Source: Todiramphus chloris collaris
Lineage: Eukaryota > Chordata > Aves > Coraciiformes > Alcedinidae
DNA: 64,000 bases
Assembly: GCA_025345505.1 (NCBI GenBank)
Contig: JANVCC010010406.1
Location: forward strand, 18,861,506-18,925,505
Direction of reading: 5' to 3'
In this document: positions 1-13,100 of the stretch, piece after piece
Position numbering within the stretch: position 1 is the stretch's first letter
Layout: each line of letters opens with the position of its first letter
Made by a program: the position numbers and the translations under genes
The notes under the pieces: model-generated
Told to the model about the DNA's origin: nothing
The model's input: only the letters and a program-made list of their open reading frames with translations
The model's database searches: none

Positions 1-1596
1 GGATTTTTTTTTTTTGTTGTTTTGGGGTTTTTTTATGTGTTTTTGTTTCGTTTGGTTGTGGTTTTTTGCCTTGCCGTTAGACTAATATCAGGGATTTTTG
101 TTGTTGTTGTTGGAAAGAGTAAGTGGTTGGAAAAATGCTGATTCTTCCTAGTCTTTTACACCTACAGCATTTAGAAGGCTTTGACAGAAAACATTGCCAG
201 GTCTCAGTGCTGTGCTGCCTGCTACAGTCTTTGGCAAAATGATAGCATTTTGGCAGAAGCGCTCTATGCTAACAAAGAAAAGTTTGATTAATCAGCAGGA
301 GGGAAGACTTGGAAGGAAAGGGAGTGGGAAAGAGAGGGAGTGACAGACAGACATGATGAAGTCTCTTCTAAAAAGTCTAATCAGTTTTTAAACAACTTTT
401 AAAAGGAATAAAAATTCTTAAATCTCTTTGATGATATTCAAAGAGCCTTTTTTAATATATGAGAAGGCACATTCTAAATTCTTAACACTGCTAGTGTCAC
501 CAGTCCTTTTTTCCACTAAACCATTTTAATTCCATAATTTAGAAGGCCTTGAAAAGTAGCAGGATCAAACTGCAGCATAATTGGATACACTGTGCACTTC
601 CAGGGTGAATTTGGGTCCCTGGTAGTCTCAAGAGACTTCTCTCTTTCTTCTAAGATCACATAGAGTATACTCATTTGAAAGGAGAGATGCAGCAGCAAAG
701 TAAGCTTTTTACAAGGTAGAAGAGCTAAGTGTGCTGCAGGAAAACACTGGCCATTTGTCTGGCACTGACGGTTTCTTTGTGATTGGAGGGAATGCTATTG
801 ACAGGAAAATCAATGTGGGTTTACTAAAGAATGCTGAGCATCAGGGAGCAGGGAAGCAGTCGGAGAGAAGTGGCAGCACACTGCACTTCCTTCAGAAACA
901 AATAGGTCCAGCTATTTTAGATCCTTCCAGTGCCCTTCCCCCCTTACTACAACCAATATAGAGTGTCTTTATGCCCAGTTATTAGATCTACTGATCTGAG
1001 CACTGCCATAATTAATTATAAAGCTGGAACTTCGGATGTGATATGTGATCTGTTTCTGAAAAGCTAGGGACAGTTGCAAGCCTTTTCTGGGGTCCTACAG
1101 GGCTTTTAAAAACAGAAGGCAAGAAAGAAAGAGGGAGAGAACAGAAACATCTGAACATCTGCTGGAAAATCCTAGCTGGCTTGTTCAGCTGAGTTCAGCA
1201 AGAGCAACAGCAACAGCAGAGGAGTTGGCAGGTGTCACCACACTTTAGTTGGAAATCACTGCAGATGATCTCAAGATATAAATGAGAATAATCTGGACAG
1301 ACCCTGTACCTCCTCACCTCCTCTAGACTATTGCTTCTTCCCAGGAAACAACAACTGTATTTTGTGCTGGTTAGCTGTGGGGAGGTATTGAAATAGCTGG
1401 GAGCAGGGCTGTTCATGCAAGCAAATAGCTGTGTATATCAAAGATGTCCTACCACAGTGTACTGCTTTCTTTAAAATGTCTCTGGGGGAGAAAAATAACA
1501 GAAACTGCCAGTTTTCCCTTCAGGAGTACAAATAATCACATGTGAAATAGACTTCTTCAGGGTCAGGGGAAGGAGAAGACTTAATAGTACTTAATC

Positions 1597-1670
1597 TTTT
1601 TTTTTTTTTTTTTTCTCCAGAATTCGTCCCCCCTCTCTCTTCCTCCCTCTCTCTGCCCCCTTCCCCCAGT
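1597..1670. repeat. T18 run and pyrimidine-rich block
   Basis: Eighteen Ts are followed by CTCCAG and then a C/T-rich stretch to about 1670. It resembles a splice acceptor, but no exon follows. Confidence 0.85.
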
Positions 1671-4600
1671 GTACATGTGTGTGCATCTGTACCTCAGGCA
1701 GTCAGTGCATTCTCCCTAAATTTACACTACTCCTGGAAGAAACTTTCAAAGCTCATCCATCAGCAGCCCCAGTCAGTGCTTTTCACCATTTGCTCAGCAG
1801 TTCACAGTTATGTTGGCTTCATAGACTTTCCCACTGTACCATCTCTGTTCCACAGTCTAGCCGAAAGGCTCTGGACAGCAGGACAGCTAGATCCAATAAA
1901 TCTGAGACCTGTCTAGGTGCTTCATTTATCAAGAGGCCTAATTTACCCAGGCCCTTTAGACTAATTGCAGATTTGCAAAAAATGCTGATAATGTAGAACA
2001 GTGCATTGTGAATGTCCCTTGCCATATTTCTGCTAATGTGTTTCATCTGGAGTACATAAAGAGACAGGGATGCTGATTTTAGACACAGCACTTTGGGGCT
2101 AATCCAGTTAAATGATTATCCCTAAAAATCTGCAGTGATGTCATTTTCCCTATAGAACTCTGCCAGTTGCCTTGTTTGCTTTATTGTGAGAAATACGTGA
2201 TCCTGGGCTTTAGAAGTTCACCCTATATTCTTGTTCTAATGCACTGTAATTCTCTTGTACCACTCTCCCAGCTACCCATTCCTTCTTGTTTCTAATAGCC
2301 ATGATGACAGCAAACCTTGTTTTGGACTGGTCACTTTTGTGTGTATGCTGATAAGGAAGAAGTACTAGCTTCTGCTTGATATAGTCAGGTACCCACAACA
2401 TTTTCTCAATGTATCATTCCTTCTTTCCATTCCCCTCATTTCTCCCTTTCATTCCACTGTGTTTTGGTCACTTTTACTACGAACACTGCTTCTCTTTGGC
2501 CCCCTCAATTTTGCACTTTGCTCCGAGATTCATTGTCACTCTTATTTCTAATCTTCTCATCTTATCCATCACCTGTAATACCAAAATCTTGTTCCATGGC
2601 TTTGCAGAAAACTCAGCTTCCATATTCTTCCTCAGATATCTTCTCCTCTTCCTTTTCTTCTGTGATTCTCCTGTGCTTTCCTTTGTGCCCCGGGGAACTG
2701 AGTGGGGAACACACAGAACTTCTCTGTGTGCTGTGACAAGAATCCAAACTTTGTTTATAAAAATTTCTTTATCATGTGTATTCACTGAGGTAGGGGCTAG
2801 CTGACCCATTATGTAACACACTAACAAATGCTACTATAATTATTGTTATGGTTATTATTAGTAATAAAGTTCATGTTTATAACATATTTATAACTGTTTA
2901 TAACACAAATCTCACTGATTCCTAGGGGCAGCTGCTGGGCAGTCCCAAGTGTGTTTCAGACTCTGACATGTTAATGCTGATTTCTGTAATAAGGATTTTG
3001 GGGAGAGATTAGAATCTGGAATAGATTAAGCAGCTGGAGACCCTTATTTTTCAGCAAGTGGCTACACAGGTCTGTGATAAGTCAGCCTCAGGAATTTGGC
3101 ACTATAAATATTACAAAGCTTTGAGAGACAGCCTTGGGTTTATTTGTTTATCTAGCACCAGCTCCTTTGTGGATAATCAATGGAGCCTTCCATGCAGAGA
3201 TAGAGGAGAGCAATACGAATGTCTTCTCAGGTATCCCAGCAAGACTGCATGTGATTTATCAGTGTTCAGCAAGCAGATGGCAACCAAATCCCACTGCTAT
3301 GGTATTAACAAGAAGCCCGTTTTAAAGGTTTTTTCTTGTTCTTTCAGATGCCCCTCAAGCACGACCATAGAGTTCAGAGAAATTAGTATATGATGAGATA
3401 AATCCTGTCCAAACAAGGCAGGTGGATTTGCAGAGAGTAAAACACAAAGGGACCTTATAGTCCAAATACTCTAAAAGACTGCTTACTCTCAGGAAAGGAA
3501 ACTTGTTTCTCAGAGAAGTCCATACCATTTGAAGACTGTCAGCTAAGGACATTGAGGGCTCTCTGCAAAGATCCTAGGTTTGCCTCTTTGTCTCATCTAC
3601 CACTTTAAGGTATCCTTAAACATCCTTGTGCTGTCATGCTGCATAATGGAATAAACCAGCAGGATTCTTAAGAAGGAGCAGTGAAACAATCAACGTTAGA
3701 GGCATTATTTACAGTTCTTGTACTAAAAATCCAAAGGATCCCTTTTCTTCCTAGCCAAAAGCTCAGCATTGCCAAGCCCTGCAGTCATTAGGTTGATGCA
3801 ACAAGATGCATCCTGTGTAGCATGGCCCTAAGTTGAGTGTCAGGGTGTACATCCACACACACGCACACACAGAGCCTCACATTTTTCTTTAGTGTTACAG
3901 GAATGAAGGGAAATTACCTGAAAAATTTATTTTGCTCCACTTCAAAAACTGTCCTTGTAGCTGAATAATCTGGACAATCTCCACTTCTAGACTCCTGCAG
4001 GTGACTTCTGGGCTGTAGAAGAGCATTCAAGGGGGAGGTAGAAACTAATGAACGTCTGGCTGACATTTTGATCACACTCATGCATATATCAGGATTATCC
4101 CATAGGCATATGTCACAGGGAGAGAGTAGTTTTTCCATATTAAAGATGGCATTAACCTTCTATCCTATCTTGCTCCCTTTGCTATTCCCAAACTCTGTAA
4201 ATATTTCAGATGTCTTCTGCCCTACTCCCCCACCACTTGGCTCTGTTAAAAATGGCAAGATGATGAAAAACCCAAATTTGATCTAGGTCCTTCCTTTGTC
4301 TCTGAGGTAATTAAGTCTCTTTTTTTTTTTTTTGTGCTTAGAGTCAAACATAGCTGATTTTTAAACATCCACCTCAAGTTTCTCTTCTGACTCCCGAAGA
4401 TGCATCGACACTCAAATAATACTCATTTAGGCCCCTCAGGGAAACTTTGATCAAGTCAGTGTTTGGGCCATACTACATTTCATGCTGCTTTACCATTCCT
4501 AAATGCATTGTGCACAAAAATGAATACACAAATAAGTGAGACTCACACTTTCAGGAAAAGTTTGCGGCTTTAGAAAGCAAGCGGCTTTTTGCAAGTCTGC

Positions 4601-5303
4601 GATGGTGTCAATCCACACTAGTATCTGGGAAATGTTCATTACAGTTCATTGTCACCCATTTGCCCACTCTGCATCTGTTGAAATGCTGCACTGAATGGAA
4701 ATGATAGTTATATGGGGACTGTACCAAAGTATTTGGACAGGAGATGAGAGAAATAATTGAGTAACTGACTGAGAGTTTTGGTGTTAAATGATACTGTAGC
4801 GGTCATGGAAAATCAATAGGAATTTTCTTGTAGCTCTAAACAAGAGCATATACATATTCCAAAATACTTACCTGGCAAATACTTTTATCATTAACCTCAC
4901 AAGAGGAGGAAATTCACCCTCACCAGAGATTTCAACACATTATGCTGCCTTACCTTAACTTTCCTCATCAGGAGCCAGGTCCTGGACCAGTGTCACACAG
5001 AGACAAGTCAAACAGCTTAAAGATAAGTTTTGAACCAAACTCTCTGTTATTTACTACAGTAGAACAATGGTTCTCCTCACAACAAAGACATGAGTATATT
5101 TTTATGCCTACAAAAGCATCAGTAAACCAAACAGGCTAAAACAGTGCCTTAGAACAAAGCAGTTTAAAAGTAAAATGAATCCATATATTGAGAAACTAGG
5201 TTAATGAAAGGAAATATGATGATTTGAAGCTTTAGAAGCAGTCTTCCTATGAACCTTTTAGGCTGTATATAGGTAGAAGGTAATCATAGCAGCAACAAGG
5301 CTT

Positions 5304-5316
5304 CCCCCCCCCCCCC
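5304..5316. repeat. C13 homopolymer
   Basis: Thirteen consecutive Cs in AT-rich surroundings. Confidence 0.95.
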
Positions 5317-8300
5317 ATATTGATTTTTGTTACATTTCTGGTGATTTACTGAGAAGATAGCCAGAAGCAACTTACAAGTTCAGTAACACCAGCAGACTCC
5401 AGAGCACTGGTACCAAAGTGCCACTGGTTGTACATGATGCAAGGATAGTTCAGTGCCGTTGTTCAACCTCACTTTGTGTGGGTGAAATTCAGAATTATTC
5501 CTTTAATTTCAGTGACTCATGGTGTCTTACCCTGAGGATCTGAACAAAAGGGCTTTCAACAGTAAACATTTTATTTTATCCAGTACTCAACAAAATAAGT
5601 TAAATAATGAAATGCATGTTATCATTTATACCATTTTAGTGAGATTATACTTGGTTGAGATGGCCATTTTTCCTTATACCTGTTGGTACTCTCCAGGACC
5701 TTGAAACTGCATCCATCCTTCAGAACAGCCAACCCATTAATTTACATGTGCTGGAATTTCCAGCTTTGGTGGAAGAGAGTCCAGAAAAATCAATGAATCA
5801 GGTTCTGTTCTTACTTGCATTCATCGGAGTTTTAAGTAATTTCAGAGATGGATTTGACTAAAGTTATAATACTGTTGGTTAGAGTTTCATACCTTACAGG
5901 GATTTTATATCAATATAAGATTATTGCCTTGTGTGTTGATTGTTGTGGCTCAACGTAGTAAAATACTTTTACTCAGGTGTTTGCTGATATCATTCATTTA
6001 TTTGTCCTAGCAAGACAGTGTGTGAAGCAACAGGAAAAAAATCGTAAATGTGTTTTTCTTCTGGAAATCAGAAAGAGGATTGCCCTTTAAGACTGTTCAT
6101 TAAGGTTGAATCCCCTAAATTAAAAGCATAAATAATATGTGGGAAGATTGACCTTCAGACAAAAGAAGAGGTGTATAGGAAAGCTCCAGAAGCTGAAGCT
6201 GGGGAGAGCAAGGAACTCTCACTGCACCTCTTGGTGAGCAGGCTACAAAACCAGCTTCATCTGAGATGCGTCCTACATAACTTCTGGTTAGTGGAACTGA
6301 CCAGAGAAGAAAATGAAAGGGCATTTTTTTCTTTCAGATGGCCACAGTCTGTGTTTTGGCAACTATTACTCTCTTCTTACTGAGAAGACTCCCCACTCCC
6401 TGCTCCCCAAGGACTACAGTTAATCTGTGTCAACTCAGTGTGGTCATTCTCACCCAGACACTGGTACAACCTGAGACCAGTTCAAGTGGGGCAGCCTCAG
6501 GACAGAGTTGGGTCCTCAGGGACCAGGTGAGCTGTAGGACTTATCCTGTCTGAATTCAGGCTGCAAGGGGAGGGGAAAAGGGGGGCAGGGGCAGCTGTTG
6601 GGATGGGGGGTCAGAAAGCATAAATGACTGCCAAAAGTTCTGTGGAAGAGTCTTTTATTTATCATTCATACAACTACATTATGACAGTGTTGAGGTTTTG
6701 GTGACTCAAAAAAATTCTGGAGAAGGGCTCAAGATAACTGTGTTTATGGCTCTAACAGAGATCCAAGGATGTTTAAATAAGCTTTGTGACTGTTCAAAAT
6801 ACCTGGCTAAAGCATTACAGATAAATATACATGCAGGTGAAGTAAATACTGTTGACTTACTTGGTTTTCATGCTTATTTAAAAGACTGGAACAGGTATCC
6901 TGAAACAAACAGATTTAATTTCATCCTTACTCTTTCAGTTTTCAGGTGGATTGACTCTTGATATGGTCCATTGAGAGCTGCAGAAAGGAACACTGCATCT
7001 TGAACTTCATACCATTTGTATTCAATGAAGTTATCTGGCGACATTTTACCTGCTGAGCTAGTAAGTTTCAGGTAGCTGAATGTCCCGCTTTCATGTTTTA
7101 TCCTCACCAGAAAACTTCATAGAAAGTTAGAAATTTTGTTAAAGACAGATACAGACTTAGCTGACATTTTCTGGAAGTTTTTCTCTCCAACAGCCCTACC
7201 GTTACAACAGCCCTTCGTCCTTGAGGGTGCCAGGGCCTTGCTCCTCAAAGGTACATAGCAAAGTCTCTTCGGCTTCAGCTCAAAACCTACCACCAACAGG
7301 TCCAATAAAGCCTGAGGCTTTGGACTCATCCTTTAAGTCTTTGCTCATGTGTGTCATCCTGATCAAGTTCCATGAGACAACTTGCATAAGTAAGCGTCTG
7401 AACAGCTCACTTTCTTTGTGTTACTTGTTAGTACTTGTGTGCTTTGATATTCAATGAGTCTAAATCACCACACCGCATTTTTATTTTTATTTTCATAAAA
7501 TACTTGAATTACATTCATATAAAATATGCCTCTAGCCCCATACAGATGTTTCCAAAAAGCCTAATAGCAAACAGATCACAGGGCAGAAGAGCACATGTTC
7601 TTACAGTCACTTTCAAGCCTAACTGCTCTTCAGAGTTCTGATTACAAGAAAAGCCATGCTGCCGATGTTGCTTTAACTGTGATGTTAAAATGAAAACTCA
7701 TTGTTGCATCCCAGGGGGATTCAGGAACACTGATTTTGCTGCCCATCTGAAATGGGATAATGTTCTCTATTTCTATTATGTGGGTATCAGTTCCAACTTG
7801 GAAACCAGCCTCCTCTCATAATTCAAGCTGGGGCTATACTGATGCAAACTTTCTCAGATATTATAAGCCAGTATGAGCTCAAAAAAAGAATTCACTGCTC
7901 AAGGCCAAATAGCTTCAAAGCTAACAATCCTCCAGAGTCAGTGTGAAAGTGTTGAAACTGTCAATGTCAACTTACACCATGCATAGTGAGTGTAAAACTT
8001 CAATAATGACATCATGGAGAAAAGGACAAAGGGCAGGCACTACACAGAAAAGTGCCAGTGCTCTTCAAATCTTTGAAACCTTCAAGGATTTATCTGGACT
8101 AACACTTCTACACATAGTCATTGGGGTCTTAGGCTATACTGATTAAGGATTTAGCTTATTCAAAGGCTCTTGCTGATAGCAAGGATGACAAGGTTTCAGC
8201 AGTTATATTGGATTCCATTAGCTTTCACTTATAAAAGCATACCCCAAAACCCTCAGGATCCTGGGTTTTTTTTTCTATCTCTCATTTTCTTTCTTTGTGT

Positions 8301-9238
8301 CAACCTTTATTTTTTTCTTTAATGTGCACACATACACACACAGAGTAATATATATTAATGTCTGGGTTTGATTCACAAGCAGGTTTTGCAGCACTTATAC
8401 TCAGTTCTCAGAATGCAGATCCCAGAAGAATTGAATCAATTCTCCAGGAATTCCCTAAAGCACCACATAATGTGTTCACTCATTTCAGCTGCACTTGGGG
8501 CAACACATACACTTTTAAAGGGGGGGAAATGTATAACAGGGAAGGGTGTTCCAGTTTAAGGGAAAAAAAAAAAAGATCATCTAATCAAGATAGAAATTAA
8601 AAAGTGAGAGTGTGATTTTGGTGTCTGGGATAAGCGTCTATCTTAGTGCTTTGAGTGCAAACTGCAGAAGTCCAAGTATAATGGAGGATAGCCATGCTTC
8701 CTTCGTACCATGGTTTTCAGACAGTAAGGTTCAGATGAAGACTGAAGAGACAAAGAAGTGCAGGAGGAACATCTCCCTTTCTCCTCTCTCTCCCTCTCTT
8801 ATTTGTGAGAAAAGAAAAAGAATCCATGTTGCACTCTGCACTGTGCAGATATGCAGTACTGGTTTAAGATGCACACTAAATAACTTCCTTGAAAAGAGAC
8901 AGTTATAATCTCCATTTAACAGCTGGCAAAGCAAGGCAAAGAAAGATTATTTAAAAATTATTTAATAATTTAATTAGCCTCCTGTTATTCAATAGCTTGT
9001 GACAAGGTGCTGGATGAAGGCCACCTGACTTTTCACCTAGCACCTGATCCCTGAGAGCATTCATCTGTTTTTTGTTGTTACCTTCACTGTTTCTACTTTC
9101 CTCTGTCTCTGCTGTACATACCATACCACTGGTTTCTTGCCACCCAGATGCCCCAGCACCCTTAGCACAATTTATCTACTTAATGCAGGTCTTTCTGTGG
9201 TGCCTTATAAGATCTGCTGGTATACCCATGACGCTTTC

Positions 9239-10160
9239 ACAGAATCACACAGAGTGTTAGGGGTTGAAAGGGACCTTGGAGATCTTCGAGTTCAACCCCC
9301 CTGCCAGGGCAGGATCATATATTCTAACCTACAGCCTAATCTACCCTAACACAGGTCACTCAGGAACGCATCCAGGTGAGTTTTGAAAATCTCCAGAGAA
9401 GGAGACTCCACAACCTCTCTGGGCAGCCTGTTCCAGTGCTCTGTGACCCTTACTGTAAAGAAGTTCCTCCTCATGTTAAGGTGGAACCTCTTGTGCTCCA
9501 GCTTATATCCATTCCCCCTAGTCCTATCACAAGGCACGAGTGAGAAGAGGCTGTCCCTTTCCTCTTGACACTTAGCCCTCATATGTTTATAAACATTTAT
9601 CAAATCCCCTCTCAGTCTTCTCTTTTCCAGACTAAAGAGCCCCAGGTGTCTCAGCCTCTCCTCATAAGGCATGTGCTCCAGTCCCTTATTCATCCTTGTA
9701 GCCCTCTGTTGGACTCTCTCAAGCAGACCCCTGTCTCTCTTGAACTGGGGAGCCCAGAACTGGACACAATACTGCAGGTGAGGTCTCACCAGTGCAGAGT
9801 AGAGAGGGAGGAGAACCTCCTTCAATCTGCTGGACACGCTCCTCCTGATACACCCCAGGATACCATTGGCCTTCCTGGCCACAAGGGCACATTGCTGCTC
9901 CATGGGGAACTTGTTGTCCACCAGGACTTCCAAGTCTTTCTCCACAAGACTGCTCTCCAGCAGATCACCTCCCAGTCTGTACTGGTGTAATTTATTATTC
10001 TTACCTAGATGCAGGACTCTACATTTATCCTTGTTAAACCTCATTTGGTTCTGCCCTGCCCAGTTCTCCAACCTGTCCAAGTCTCACTGGATGGCTGCAC
10101 AGCTTTCAGGTGTATCTGCCAATCCTCCCAGTTTTGTGTCATTAGCAAATTTTCAGGTCA
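9239..10160 (-). mobile_element. CR1 LINE copy 1 (3' end of ORF2 plus short 3' tail)
   Basis: CR1 is a non-LTR retrotransposon, and most copies are cut short at the 5' end. On the minus strand this copy encodes the end of the ORF2 reverse transcriptase and the region after it. An open frame of about 244 codons (9346-10080) includes [29 protein letters not shown] and [15 protein letters not shown], all typical of CR1. Upstream in frame is FANDTKLGG, where the catalytic box is normally FADD, and an in-frame TGA replaces an expected CGA Arg codon (CpG decay). The 3' end reaches the family's terminal TGTGATTCTG-like motif near 9239. The 5' limit is uncertain: similarity fades between 10160 and 10200. 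The copy is dead but well preserved. Confidence 0.93.
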
Positions 10161-13100
10161 CTGGCAGATCTGACACAGGGTCTATGGGAGACCTGTGACC
10201 TTCTAAAGCAGCAGGTGCAAGCCAGTGATACATAAGAACTCCTGAAATGGCACTAGATGCCTACATTTGGGCAACAGAAACGTACTGCACGTATTTCAGT
10301 GTTGTTTTCCCAAGGCATTGTGTGGGAACTGTTGCACAATATTGCCTGCCACACAAGCCCCAGAAGGTCCTGATCCCATCCTGGAGTAGTCAGGCATGGA
10401 CAACTGCTTCTGAAATACTGTATCTCAGGAACCCCAGGGCACGCTCTTACAGGATTACCTAGGATATTCTCTGGGATTATCTGCATTGTCATGGAAAGAG
10501 CATGCAGTCATTCTAGAGAACAGTTTGTGCCATTGTAACAATACAGCTGATGATGCAGCACAAGAGAACTTTTTTTAAGTCATCAAAGGCATCTATGTGT
10601 ACCCCATTATTATGGTCCAAGTAGCTTTCCATGTATCAACACCACTCATACAAGACAAAGAAGGCCTTTCAGAAACATGGAACCAGCTGAGAATTGTCCC
10701 TTTGTTACACAGAGAAATATGAGTTTTAATGAAACAGTGGGACACACCGTAGGGAGCTGCAAGTTATTGTGGTCTTACCCTGCTCTGGAATGGAAAATAG
10801 TAAAGCTAGTTCTGTGGGTTACTAATAAGTTATGCTGAGAGGCAGGGTGTATTCTAATACAGTTATACTGCTTTGAAGATGTCAGGCAATAATTCTCTGT
10901 GAGATAGTGCTGCAGATCTACACTAACACAGGGGGCCTCTGTGTGGTAGCCTGGGCAGCGGCAGCCTGGAAGAACTCCATGTGCAAGTTCACCTGGGAAT
11001 GGGACCAATTCACAGTCACAGTGGCCAACTTCTCTGGGGTTTCTAGGACAAGATTCAGATAATGGGATGATTTCTGCAGTTTTTGGTCCAAGGGCTCCCT
11101 GACTCCTGTACCACTGGCAACCACATTTTGGATCCTTGCAGAACCTGCAAATTTGCCACTGTGCCACAGTCTCCTACTCCAGAAAGCCACTGTCCCGGGG
11201 CTCATGGCCTATGGGCTTTAAACAATATTCTGAGGGTTTATTGTTCCACATTCTAATGGTTGCTGTTGACTTAAACCAAATATTTATTTTTCTTGCAGCA
11301 CTTAGTCTTAAGAAAGAAATTAGCACAAAAGGAATGAAGAGGTGAAGGGTTATCACAACCACGGGAGTGGACAAGAAAAAGGGGGAGATGGGAGTACTCT
11401 ACCTCTTCTACAAGCTGCTCTCTTCTGTGCTAATGGACTTTTTTTTTTTTTTTTTTTTTTACTGAAGGGACTGCACCACAATGCTGACTATTTAAACATT
11501 TATGACGAGGGTTTCACATATATTCTGTGTAGTGATCACCTGAAACATGTTTTCTTTTGGTATTGCTATAATAATTGTGTACACAGGCACCTACACAGAT
11601 GAGTTAGCTGCTGGTGGGCTGTTATTTCACTCACACTGCCTTTACATCCACATTAGGTCACTGACATCCTTCAATCTATAGAAGATTTGTATAGTGAGAT
11701 CAGACTGGGGCTGTGCTGGAAGAGGCTGCTTTTTCATTTTTAAATAAGTCCTATATAGCATGAGGAACCTACATCAAAATAAGAACACTCATCTTGCAAG
11801 TAATAACTATGAAAGTATAGTTTCAATATTAGTGAAGGATTTAGAAGCTTAGGTGTCTTTTCCTGGAAGGAAATCTTCCATACAGTTAACAGTTCTTACT
11901 CTGTGGTGTTTATGAGCCCACTTTGGTGTGTCTTTTCCTACCAGAGCCTGTCATATACACAGGTCTGCTGTCTCAAGACTCCCTGATATCCCCTGCAATA
12001 GCTCTGTCAAGAGTAAAATTCTCCTGGGGCAGTGAGCAAGAACAACATGGGACGGCATATGAATGCCACTGGAGGGAGTACATACTCCTAAGTGACTTGC
12101 AAATCTGTGCCCATTCTCCCATAAAAGGTAACAAGCACATTGTTCTCTGCCTAGGTAGCATTCCCTAATTCCATCCAGCTGGAAGAAAAGGAGACCAGAC
12201 AAAAAGTCAAACTGAGGGCATCTGCTTCACTGATAATACCTGACCATTAATCCACTAAGACAGCACTGGCACATAGGGGTTTTAAGAACCTCCTGCCCTC
12301 GTTAATGCTTTGTTCTGAAGTTTTAAAATGAATACTGCTCAATACTAACCTGTAGCCTGAACATCCCCAGGTTATATGCAGTCATCTCAATATTTGGTGT
12401 ATGAATAACCCAAATTTTGAAGGGAATTTTTCACTGGCACTGTCAGCCCTTCTTGTTACAACAGTGCAAGTGGGACTGCAAGGAATATACTTCACAAGTG
12501 GTGGTCAAGCTGGATTGTCATTTAACCTCCAAAGAGCAGCATGGGAATCAGCAACCAGCTCAAGGAATTAATTTATGAGAGGGTAAGGGCAGGTAAGGTA
12601 CACTGGCTTCTCAGCAAATGAAGTGACCCACGTTGTAGTAAGCAGCTGAGAGAGGGCAGTCACTTCTTTCCTTCAGTCCTACATCTTTACTGAGTTTTTT
12701 CTATGACTCTAACTAATTCCCATCAACTTTAAACTAATTCCCATCCCTGCCTCATCTACCTGTCTGCATGGCCTGTTCCTTTTCCAGTGGTTTCTGAGTG
12801 ATATCCTCTCTTTCATACATCCCACCAACACCACTCCTCTGGAAGTATTATCCCAGCTAGGGATGTTAGAGTGATGAAAGGCCTCATTAACATTGCAGAC
12901 CACTGGAAGTGCTGAGAGTGAGTACCACAGACTGAATACGTGTGGTCTATCATTTAGGTCACTCCCTTTTCAGTGGAATGACACTGAACTGTACAGCCTG
13001 AGACCTATCCCCAAGCTTTAATATGCTTCCTCCAAAGAAGGCTTCCTAGTCTTCACAGCAGCATGGCAATCTGATTATTTCCTGCCATCCAGTAGGCAAA

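Larger units (their letters stand above)
1..9238. other. Intergenic sequence without recognisable genes
   Basis: Open frames here are short, overlap on both strands and resemble no protein family I know. The stretch contains a T/G-rich start (1-57), an 18-T run followed by a pyrimidine-rich block (1597-1670), a T run at 4320-4333, a C13 run at 5304-5316 and a short CA-rich patch near 8325-8345. No CR1 copy, RNA gene or LTR was seen. Confidence 0.6.

Noticed and set aside
1597-1670. Strong acceptor-like T18-CTCCAG
   Set aside because: No frame or exon resembling a known protein follows, and the sequence beyond is itself pyrimidine-rich low-complexity DNA.
2409-2804. Overlapping plus- and minus-strand frames of 90-131 codons
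   Set aside because: Low-complexity Phe/Leu/Ser-rich translations from a pyrimidine-rich region, open in several frames at once, with no family resemblance.
9565-9990. 141-codon plus-strand frame
   Set aside because: It is the antisense of the CR1 copy 1 ORF2 fragment. The same applies to the antisense frames within CR1 copies 3 and 5.
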